Below are positions 44,872 through 52,049 of a stretch of DNA of 64,000 nucleotides, piece after piece. The DNA is from Acidobacteriota bacterium. Its GTDB lineage: Bacteria > Acidobacteriota > Terriglobia > Terriglobales > Acidobacteriaceae. The notes under the pieces are model-generated. The model was not told where the DNA came from, did no database searches, and was given only the letters and a program-made list of their open reading frames with translations. The position numbers and the translations under genes are program-made. The first letter of the stretch is position 1; every line of letters starts with the position of its first letter. The DNA lies in contig QIAU01000121.1 of the NCBI GenBank assembly GCA_003225055.1, positions 62,001 through 126,000 of the forward strand, written 5' to 3'.

Positions 44872-45129
44872 GCGTGATTGGTTTTGATACTATCACGCAA
44901 ATTGCGGATTCTGTGTGCTTTGCGCGGCGCAGTCGCTTGCTGCCGGAAGCGGCAATCGGGTTAAATTACAACTCTCTCGAGCAGCTTCCATCCAACTCGG
45001 GCCCGGGTTTCCGACTCAAAACGAAAGGTCTGAATGCGACCGTTGTTGGATGTTCAGCGTGGGAGCTGATTTTATTTCTCGCCGCGCTGCCGAATTGAGA
45101 ATACAATTTTCGCAACCGTGGGGTGTGTC

Positions 45130-46332
45130 ATGAACCGCCGCATATTCGCCTCCCCTCTTCTGGTAGTGGTTCTGACGATCGGTTTGATCGCGCAGGGCAG
45201 GCCCGGGTCGGGTGGCGGGAGTCGGACGCCTGGGAGCAACAGCAATACCACTCGCAATCCTAGCTTGAATGTTCCCGCCAGTACTGTCCCCTCTCCGCTC
45301 GATACACGCGGTCCGACCTTCTTGTCCGGGAAGGTGGTAGTGGATGACGGCACGCCGTTGACCGACGCCGCGCTCATCCAAAGCATTTGCAAGGGACGGA
45401 TACGCGCCGAGGGCTACACGGATCGAAAGGGCGCCTTTAGCGTCGACCTGAACAGCAATGCCAGGCAAATGGTAGTGACGGCGGAAGAAAATGATAGTGG
45501 GATTCCGGCTGCCGTCACGGCGCCGCGTAGCGGATCCAATGCAGGCATCGCGCACCGCGATATGCGTGATTGTGACCTCCAGGCTGTCTTGCCGGGATTC
45601 ACCTCACAATCCGTTGAACTAGCCAGTAAAGTTAATGAATTCGGGAATGCGGACGTCGGCGTCATTGTGCTGCACCGAATGAAACAAGTGGAAGGTTTCA
45701 CGATCAGCGCTACCACTGCCTCGGCCCCAGGAAAAGCGACCAGACAATACGAGAAAGGCCGAGAAGACGAGAAAAAGGGAAAGTGGAGCGCGGCTCAGGC
45801 CGAATTCAGTAAGGCGGTGGAAATTTATCCGAAATACGCCGTGGCTTGGCTGGAACTTGGCCGCGCCCAGCTACAGATGAACGACCCCGCTGCGGCGAAA
45901 GCTTCCTTCCAGCAATCCATCGCTGCAGACACAAAGTTTGTCAGTCCTCACGAGGAGCTGTCGCAACTAGCGCTGAAAGAAAAACAGTGGAAGGAGTTGG
46001 CGGATCATACCGAGCAGCTGCTGAAGCTGAATCCGATGAGCTTCCCCCAATACTACTACTACAACGCGCTCGCCTCTTACTTCCTCGAGAGTTTTGATCA
46101 GGCCGAAAAGAGCGCCGCGCAAGGCCTCTCCATAGACGCGCAGCATCGGGTTCCGAAACTGGAGTACATCCTCGGGATCATTCTCGCGCAGAAACACGAT
46201 TACGCTGGCGCTGCCCTGCACGTTCGAAATTACATTCAGTTGCTGCCCAATGCTGACGATATTGCCGTCGCTCAGAAGCAGCTTGCGGAGTTGGATCGGC
46301 TCTCCGCCAGCGCTGCAGATCAGAAAAAATAG
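45130..46332 (+). CDS. Secreted TPR-repeat protein
   Basis: From ATG 45130 the protein has 400 residues: a signal sequence (about 1-20), a Gly/Ser/Asn/Thr-rich linker, a carboxypeptidase-regulatory-like beta domain (about 60-175), with LSGKVVVDDGTPLTDAALIQSICKGRIRAEGYTDRKGAFSVDL, and then several tetratricopeptide repeats (about 200-390), including WSAAQAEFSKAVEIYPKYAVAWLELGRAQLQMNDPAAAKASFQQSI. Such proteins are scaffolds in the periplasm or outer membrane; no enzyme motif is seen. The GTG at 45118 four codons earlier is less likely to be used, as it precedes the signal sequence with a polar stretch. It stands alone. Confidence 0.83.
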   Translation: MNRRIFASPLLVVVLTIGLIAQGRPGSGGGSRTPGSNSNTTRNPSLNVPASTVPSPLDTRGPTFLSGKVVVDDGTPLTDAALIQSICKGRIRAEGYTDRKGAFSVDLNSNARQMVVTAEENDSGIPAAVTAPRSGSNAGIAHRDMRDCDLQAVLPGFTSQSVELASKVNEFGNADVGVIVLHRMKQVEGFTISATTASAPGKATRQYEKGREDEKKGKWSAAQAEFSKAVEIYPKYAVAWLELGRAQLQMNDPAAAKASFQQSIAADTKFVSPHEELSQLALKEKQWKELADHTEQLLKLNPMSFPQYYYYNALASYFLESFDQAEKSAAQGLSIDAQHRVPKLEYILGIILAQKHDYAGAALHVRNYIQLLPNADDIAVAQKQLAELDRLSASAADQKK

Positions 46333-46361
46333 ACGCGACTCAAAACCCGCCGTGGAATTGA

Positions 46362-47174
46362 CTATCCCTTCTCGTAGGCCTTACGCAATTCCTCGGGCGC
46401 GATGGGCTTCACCTTGACCGGCTTGGCCGGAACGCCTGCCACTACGTGATAGGGCTCCACCTTCTTGGATGCGACTCCCATCGAGCCCACCAGGCCATGT
46501 TCGGCCACATGCACTCCGCTCAGTACCGTGGCGTGATAGGTGATGCGAGCCCGTGGGCCAATTTCAGTCTTTTGATTGGTGACGATCATGCCATCGTTCA
46601 GATCGTGCGCATGCGAGTAGACGTTGGCATAATCGGAAATCGAGCTTCCTTCGTGAATGATGATCTCGCCGCGATCGTCAAGCAGCACGTATTTGTGGAT
46701 CACGCAGTTGTCTTCGACGGTCAAGTTGTAGCCGTAGGAGACTTCCACGCCGTGAAAAATCTTGACGTTCTTGCCGCAATGTTTGAACACATGGCGGGCC
46801 AGCATGGCACGCACGCGATACCCCAGCCAATGGTTCAGACCCACCGGGGAGCGGTCGTACATCATCCAGAACCAGATCAGCGGCTTGCGCTCCGCGTATT
46901 TGGCCGCGTCCACGTCACCGTAGTATTCAGGTTCGAGAGTCGCGTTGCGCGAATCGAAGGAGTGCACTTGGATTTGTATGGCCAGAGGCGTGCCCGAGTC
47001 CGGCGGGGCATACGGCCGACCAAGGTACAACTGGTGCAGCGCATCGCGAACCACCACGCTGCGGTACTCCGGATCGCGGTTCATGAATTCCCGGTCCAGG
47101 GAATCAATCCAGGAAAGAAAAGCCTTCTCGGCCCTTGGCGTGGGAGACAGATTTCGGTATTCGTATCGCGGCAT
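46362..47174 (-). CDS. Left-handed beta-helix acyltransferase (hexapeptide repeat)
   Basis: Trimeric beta-helix acyltransferase-like protein, 270 residues from ATG 47174. An N-terminal alpha/beta part starts MPRYEYRNLSPTPRAEKA. Hexapeptide turns follow in KIFHGVEVSYGYNLTVEDNCVIHKYVLLDDRGEIIIHEGSSISDYANVYSHAHDLNDG, with the His pair in SHAHD, and VLSGVHVAEHGLVGSMGVASKKVEPYHVVAGVPAKPVKV is the acyl-CoA-binding end. It is similar to acetyltransferases of the maltose/galactoside or sugar O-acetylation type; the acceptor is unknown. The frame remains open well upstream, but that part overlaps the divergent agmatinase gene and has no protein character. Confidence 0.87.
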   Translation of the reverse strand: MPRYEYRNLSPTPRAEKAFLSWIDSLDREFMNRDPEYRSVVVRDALHQLYLGRPYAPPDSGTPLAIQIQVHSFDSRNATLEPEYYGDVDAAKYAERKPLIWFWMMYDRSPVGLNHWLGYRVRAMLARHVFKHCGKNVKIFHGVEVSYGYNLTVEDNCVIHKYVLLDDRGEIIIHEGSSISDYANVYSHAHDLNDGMIVTNQKTEIGPRARITYHATVLSGVHVAEHGLVGSMGVASKKVEPYHVVAGVPAKPVKVKPIAPEELRKAYEKG

Positions 47175-47263
47175 AGCCCCTCGTTGCTGGGTAGGAAATA
47201 GGCTAAAACATAGCATATTGAGCCGAGAGCAGCGGAGGATGCGGTTCGCTCGCGAGCATGCTT

Positions 47264-47269
47264 TATAAT
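47264..47269 (+). promoter_or_regulatory. TATAAT -10 box close to the agmatinase start
   Basis: Perfect TATAAT, eleven bases before the ATG at 47280. Transcription would start within about four bases of the ATG, implying a nearly leaderless mRNA; no Shine-Dalgarno sequence is present. No good -35 box is seen. Confidence 0.45.
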
Positions 47270-47279
47270 TCGCGCGCCC

Positions 47280-48224
47280 ATGCAAGCGAGAAAGAGGAGT
47301 ACGCCGCACCCCAAGCCGGTCGATGCCCTGGTCTACCCGCGCTTTTCGGGCGTGCCCACCTTCATGCGCCTGCCGCATGTCCCACAGGCAGAAGACCTCG
47401 ACATCGCCCTCATCGGTGTTCCGTTTGATGGAGGCACGACCTACAGGCCTGGTCCGCGCTTCGGGCCGCGCAACATTCGCGTGCAGTCGGCGATGATTCG
47501 CCCCTGGAACCCGGTGTTGAAAGTCAATCCCTTTGAGAAGTGGCGGATCGGCGACTTCGGAGATTTGTCGATAAACCCACTGTCGATTGAGGACACCTAT
47601 AAACGAATCAGCGAGCAATTAACCGCTGTGTTGCAGAGCGGAACGAAGCCTGTTTGCGTCGGCGGGGATCATTCGATTCTGCTGCCGATTCTGAGGGCGA
47701 TCCATAAACAATTGGGGCCAGTCGGTTTTGTGCAGCTCGACGCTCACGGGGATACTTGGGGTGGATATTTCGGCAGCCCGCACTCGCATGGCACGCCGGT
47801 GAAGTACGCGGTGGAAGAAGGATTGATTGCCAAAGGCTTCCGACTTCAGGTCGGATTGCGTGGGCAGGTCTATGGCGAAGGCGACTTCGACTTCGCCCGC
47901 AAACACGGGATCGAGATCATCACCTGCGAACAGTTCCATCGCGATGGATTAGGCCCGGTTCGGAGACATTTGAAAAAGTTTGGCAAGCGTCCCACATACG
48001 TGACGTTCGACATTGACGTGGTCGATCCGGCGTTTGCGCCCGGCACAGGTACGCCACAGATTGGCGGCCTGAGCAGCGCGCAAGCATTGGAGTTGGTGCG
48101 CAGCTTGCGAGGCCTGAACCTGGTGGGCTCCGATCTGGTCGAGGTCTCTCCGCCCTACGATAGCCAGGAGATCACGTCACTGCTGGCGGCCAACCTGCTG
48201 TTTGAGATGCTTTGCCTCTTTTGA
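47280..48224 (+). CDS. speB: Agmatinase/ureohydrolase family protein
   Basis: Manganese enzyme of the arginase family of 314 residues. Conserved metal motifs are present: VGGDHSILLP (about 122-131), VQLDAHGDTWGG (about 146-157) and YVTFDIDVVDPAFAPGTGTPQIGG (about 240-263), plus the late E in DLVEVSPPYD. It probably removes urea from agmatine to yield putrescine, or from guanidinobutyrate; substrate choice is not readable. The GVPFDGGTTYRPGPRFGPRNIR loop is typical of agmatinases. It is followed after 40 bases by an APC permease gene, which may supply the substrate or export the product. Confidence 0.9.
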   Translation: MQARKRSTPHPKPVDALVYPRFSGVPTFMRLPHVPQAEDLDIALIGVPFDGGTTYRPGPRFGPRNIRVQSAMIRPWNPVLKVNPFEKWRIGDFGDLSINPLSIEDTYKRISEQLTAVLQSGTKPVCVGGDHSILLPILRAIHKQLGPVGFVQLDAHGDTWGGYFGSPHSHGTPVKYAVEEGLIAKGFRLQVGLRGQVYGEGDFDFARKHGIEIITCEQFHRDGLGPVRRHLKKFGKRPTYVTFDIDVVDPAFAPGTGTPQIGGLSSAQALELVRSLRGLNLVGSDLVEVSPPYDSQEITSLLAANLLFEMLCLF

Positions 48225-48264
48225 GGTCACCCCGAGATCGCCCAGACCGCAGAGAACAACAACC

Positions 48265-49608
48265 ATGACTCAACTCGCCCGCACGCTTCGCGTCACCGAC
48301 TACTTCACCCTGGGATGGGGCACAATGGTTGGAGTGGGGTGGCTGGTCGTAATGGATGACTGGCTCTCCCGGGGCGGGCCGTTGGGAGCTGTTCTTGGCT
48401 TCGCCATCGGCGGAGCCTTGCTGCTGCCCATCGGCTATGTGTATGGCCAGTTGGTAATGGCCATACCCGACGCGGCGGGCGAGATTGCCTATACCGCGAA
48501 AGTCTTTCCGCAGTTCGTCAGCTTCGCGACTGGCTGGATGATGGTTCTTGCTTATTTCATCGTTTGTCCCTGGGAAGCGGTGGCCGTGGGGAGAATTGCC
48601 AGCTACATCTTTCCGGTGCTGGACTCGCTTGAAATCTATCGAGTGGCGGGAAAGCCCGTGTACCTGCCGCATCTGATTATCGGGCTCGGGCTCACGGCGC
48701 TACTGACTGTGCTGAACTATCGTGGGATCCGGTTAAGTGCCACTTTTCAGAACTGGAGTGCCTTTGCGACATTGGTGCTGTTTGCGGTCTTTGTGTCCTT
48801 CGGAGCGGGACATGGCTCGGCGCGGAATTTCTCCCCCCTATTCGGCGGGAACGGCGTCTTGGTTTCGATATTTCTGGTGATGCAGATCGTGCCCTATTTC
48901 ATGACAGGCTTTGAATCCGTCGCCAAGGCGGCGGAGGAGGCCAGTCCGGGGTTTCGCGCCCGCGGGTTCTTCAAGGCGATCATCATGGCGATTGTTGTGG
49001 GCATCCTCTTCTACACGGTCGTGATTGCCGCAGTAGCCTACGCCGCCCCCTGGGAGACGCTCACGTCAGAGAAGTTCATGACCGCAGTTGCCTTCGAGCA
49101 TGCAGTCGGGTCGCGGTGGATTGTGAACCTAATTCTCGCGGCGGCGCTTCTATCGCTATTTAAGGTATTCAACGGGAATTTTGTGGCAGCCAGCCGGCTT
49201 GTCTTCGCGCTTGGACGGCGTGGGCTGGTAGACAGCCGGCTTGCCACCGTCCATCCGGTAAATCACACGCCTTCGACGGCTGTGATCTGGGTTGGACTGG
49301 CGACCGCGGCGTCGATGTTTCTTGGACAAGCTATCCTGGTGCCGGTCTCAGAAGTGGGCTCGGTCGCCTCGGCGGTCGGGTGGACAGCAGCCTGCTCGGC
49401 ACACTACGCCATGCGGCCGGCTCGCCATCAGCGCATGGTGGCAGCCCTGGGAGTATTTTTGGGGCTCATGATGATCCTGATGAAGATCATTCCCGCCTTA
49501 CCCGGGCATTTCAGCGGATATGAGTGGTTAGCCTTGGCAATTTGGAGCGCGGTAGGCTTGGGTTTGAACTGGCGGGGAAAAGCAGTCTCTCTGCAGAAAG
49601 TGGCTTAA
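48265..49608 (+). CDS. APC-superfamily amino acid/polyamine permease
   Basis: Membrane transporter of 447 residues from ATG 48265, with about twelve transmembrane helices. The helix-1 break GWGTMVGVGWLVV (about 17-29) and the segment IAYTAKVFPQFVSFATGWMMVL mark the APC fold; VPYFMTGFESVAKAAEEASPGFRARGFFKAII is the conserved helix-6 region with the ESVAKAAEE motif. The frame opens 21 codons earlier, inside the agmatinase end, but that part is not membrane-like. Its place between agmatinase and a D-aminoacylase-like gene suggests amine or amino acid uptake. It is a different branch from the permease at 32-33.5 kb. Confidence 0.85.
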   Translation: MTQLARTLRVTDYFTLGWGTMVGVGWLVVMDDWLSRGGPLGAVLGFAIGGALLLPIGYVYGQLVMAIPDAAGEIAYTAKVFPQFVSFATGWMMVLAYFIVCPWEAVAVGRIASYIFPVLDSLEIYRVAGKPVYLPHLIIGLGLTALLTVLNYRGIRLSATFQNWSAFATLVLFAVFVSFGAGHGSARNFSPLFGGNGVLVSIFLVMQIVPYFMTGFESVAKAAEEASPGFRARGFFKAIIMAIVVGILFYTVVIAAVAYAAPWETLTSEKFMTAVAFEHAVGSRWIVNLILAAALLSLFKVFNGNFVAASRLVFALGRRGLVDSRLATVHPVNHTPSTAVIWVGLATAASMFLGQAILVPVSEVGSVASAVGWTAACSAHYAMRPARHQRMVAALGVFLGLMMILMKIIPALPGHFSGYEWLALAIWSAVGLGLNWRGKAVSLQKVA

Positions 49609-49638
49609 TACAGATAAGGAGTGAAGTTGGAAACAAAC

Positions 49639-51318
49639 ATGACTGGCAAAAAACTGGCAATGATTCTTCTGTTCACACTTGCCTCCGTGCTGGCAGACTC
49701 GGCGCAGTCATTCGACATCGTCATTATTAACGGGCACATCGTGGACGGCACCGGGTCGCCCTGGTACTCGGGAGACATCGGGATTCGGGGGGGCCGGATC
49801 GCGGCCATCGGCAATCTCAGCCAGGCTCCGCGAAAGCGCATGATCGACGCCAAGGGCGAAGTGGTGGCGCCCGGTTTCATTGACATGCTTGGCCAGTCCG
49901 AACTCACCATCCTGGTAGATCCCCGGCTGCCGTCGAAAATATTTCAGGGAATCACGACTGAAATCACCGGCGAAGGCGGATCGGCAGCGCCCCTCAACGA
50001 TGCGATTATTAATGCGGATCGCGCCGGCTACGAGCACCTCCACATCAATCCGGACTGGCAGACCCTGGGGGACTATTTCGCTCGCCTCGAAAAGCGCGGG
50101 ATGGGCATCAACCTCGCCAGCTACGTGGGTGCAACCCAAGTCCGCCGCATGGTGCTGGGAGATGATGACAGGCAACCCACACCGGAACAGCTCGAACAAA
50201 TGAAATCATTGGTGAGAGATGCCATGCGAGATGGCGCGGTGGGAGTCTCGACCTCGCTAGAGTACGCCCCTGCTCCGTACGCCAAGACCGACGAGCTGAT
50301 TGCGTTGGCTGCCCAGGCCTCAAAATTCGGAGGCATTTATGCCACCCATATTCGCAACGAAAGTAATTCCGTTCTCTCGGCGATTGATGAGGCGCTGCGC
50401 ATCGGCCGCGAGGCCCACGTCCCGGTTGAGATATGGCACATCAAGGTGGCCGGGAAGAAGAATTGGGGACGCATGCCGGAAGTCGTTGCCAAAATCAATC
50501 AGGCCAGGGCCCAGGGCATCGACGTCACCGCAGATACTTACGCTTATACCGCATGGTTCAACAGCTTCTCAGCTTTTATCCCGCCATGGGCCCACGACGG
50601 CGGTGATGCCAAGCTGATTGAACGTTTGCAAGATCCCGCTACCCGCGAGCGCATCCGCAAAGACATGCTTACACCCTCGGAGGAATGGGACAATGAATGG
50701 CAGGAGGTCCCCGGGCCCGAGGCAGTGATGATTTGCGTGGTGCAAAACTCCAAGCTATTGCCGTTGCAAGGCAAGACGCTGGCCGAGGTGGCGAAATTAT
50801 GGGGTAAAGATCCCATGGAGACGCTGTTTGATCTGCTGATTGAAGACAAGGCGTTTACCAGCGTTGCGGTATTTGGCATGTCGGAAGCAGATGTTGCCCT
50901 GGTGCTCGAGCAGCCGTGGGTCTCGGTTGACAACGACTCTTCAGGCACCTCGCCGGAAGGAATTTTGGGGCAGGAGCATCCCCATCCCCGCGCGTATGGA
51001 ACTTTTCCTCGCATCTTGCGCAAGTATGTCCGGGAAGAGAAGAAGCTGACGCTGGAAGATGCTATACGAAAATTCTCAGCGTTGCCGGCCCAGCGCATGC
51101 GCCTGACGGACCGCGGCGTGCTTAGGACGGGAATGTGGGCGGATGTCGTGATTTTCGATCCGGCGACGATCCATGATGTGGCGGACTTCGAGCACCCCAA
51201 TCAGCTGTCGCAGGGCACGGACTATGTGCTGGTGAACGGAGTGCCGGTGATCGAACAAGGAAAGATGACGGGAGCCTTGCCGGGACGAGTCCTGCGCGGG
51301 CCAGGCTATGTCCATTAG
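49639..51318 (+). CDS. N-acyl-D-amino-acid deacylase-like amidohydrolase, exported
   Basis: Amidohydrolase-superfamily protein of the D-aminoacylase group, 559 residues from ATG 49639, with a signal peptide (about 1-23, ending DSAQS). Core motifs include FDIVIINGHIVDGTGSPWY (about 25-43), YATHIRNESN, VEIWHIKVAGKKNWG and the end segment RTGMWADVVIFDP. The first metal motif, HxH after GFID, is replaced by GFIDMLGQSE (about 79-88), and the usual Cys-containing loop reads TTEITGEGGSAAP. I recall a subgroup of relatives with this same change, so it is probably not a random loss, but the metal site must differ. The likely substrate is an N-acyl amino acid or a dipeptide-like amide in the periplasm. 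Confidence 0.82.
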   Translation: MTGKKLAMILLFTLASVLADSAQSFDIVIINGHIVDGTGSPWYSGDIGIRGGRIAAIGNLSQAPRKRMIDAKGEVVAPGFIDMLGQSELTILVDPRLPSKIFQGITTEITGEGGSAAPLNDAIINADRAGYEHLHINPDWQTLGDYFARLEKRGMGINLASYVGATQVRRMVLGDDDRQPTPEQLEQMKSLVRDAMRDGAVGVSTSLEYAPAPYAKTDELIALAAQASKFGGIYATHIRNESNSVLSAIDEALRIGREAHVPVEIWHIKVAGKKNWGRMPEVVAKINQARAQGIDVTADTYAYTAWFNSFSAFIPPWAHDGGDAKLIERLQDPATRERIRKDMLTPSEEWDNEWQEVPGPEAVMICVVQNSKLLPLQGKTLAEVAKLWGKDPMETLFDLLIEDKAFTSVAVFGMSEADVALVLEQPWVSVDNDSSGTSPEGILGQEHPHPRAYGTFPRILRKYVREEKKLTLEDAIRKFSALPAQRMRLTDRGVLRTGMWADVVIFDPATIHDVADFEHPNQLSQGTDYVLVNGVPVIEQGKMTGALPGRVLRGPGYVH

Positions 51319-51353
51319 ATTAGATTTGATTAGATTGCTGGGTTGCCTTCTCG

Positions 51354-51460
51354 GTTGGACACGGAAGATCCTTCGCGAGCCAGGCTCGCTCAGGATGACG
51401 ACATAACCGCCATCATGTAGTCATCCTGAAGAGGCGCTAGCTGAGGAAGGATCTGGTACA
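51354..51460. repeat. Dispersed palindromic repeat, inverted pair
   Basis: GGAAGATCCTTCGCGAGCCA, then CTCAGGATGACGAC and, inverted, GTCATCCTGAAGAGGCGC and GAGGAAGGATCTGG. The two halves can fold into one long hairpin. It lies between convergent genes and could end both transcripts. Confidence 0.65.
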
Positions 51461-51467
51461 ACCGAAA

Positions 51468-52049
51468 TCACTTCTGCGTAACCGTCAGCTTATGCTGGCC
51501 GACTTTGGCGGCGTCAATCTTGTCTGGCAGGGCGAATTCGGAGTTCATCCCAATTGCCGGGTATTTCGGTTTCAGGTACTTATCTAGGAATAGCTGCAGA
51601 ACGAAGTGAGGAATCTCAACGCCGTCCAATGCGACGGACTGTACTTCCACGTAGCCTTTGTGGCCCATAGCGCGGGCCCGTGCCCGCACATCCACGTTGT
51701 GAACCCCGCTGAACACAGATAACAGCGGATTGGAACTATGTTGTCCCGCTTTGATCTGATCAAAGTCCACGCGGGCAGTTGAGCTGATCAGGTCAGGCTG
51801 AGCCTCAAAGCGAACCGATTGCACGCCAGTGGGCAGCTTCACCCGGCCGTCAGCGAGATAAGCGTTCACCTCCGGTTCGGTCAATTCGGTCGGTGTAGTG
51901 TCCGGTTTCGCGGCTGCCGCGTTTTGTTCAATGTGTTGAAGCTTGCGTGCCATGCTGTCGGCGGCGGCAGAGGTATCGGATGCGTCCAGGGGCCCGATCG
52001 ACGCGGAGAGAAAAAAGCTGGATAGCAGGAGCGCGACACGACTGTTCAT
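51468..52049 (-). CDS. Secreted protein of unknown function (AsmA partner)
   Basis: A 193-residue protein with a signal peptide (about 1-23) and no recognised domain. It shows TPTELTEPEVNAYLADGRVKLPTGVQSVRFEAQPDLISSTARVDFDQI and GVEIPHFVLQLFLDKYLKPKYPAIGMNSEFALPDKIDAAKVGQHKLTVTQK. The pattern of long beta strands resembles lipid-binding proteins of the DUF2993/LmeA kind, but only weakly. Its ATG overlaps the stop of the AsmA-like gene by four bases (ATGA), so both are made together and a shared role at the cell envelope is likely. Confidence 0.75.
   Translation of the reverse strand: MNSRVALLLSSFFLSASIGPLDASDTSAAADSMARKLQHIEQNAAAAKPDTTPTELTEPEVNAYLADGRVKLPTGVQSVRFEAQPDLISSTARVDFDQIKAGQHSSNPLLSVFSGVHNVDVRARARAMGHKGYVEVQSVALDGVEIPHFVLQLFLDKYLKPKYPAIGMNSEFALPDKIDAAKVGQHKLTVTQK

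Noticed and set aside
47175-47618. Extension of the acyltransferase by 148 residues
   Set aside because: This part lies antisense to the agmatinase gene and lacks protein character; the conserved protein starts at 47174.
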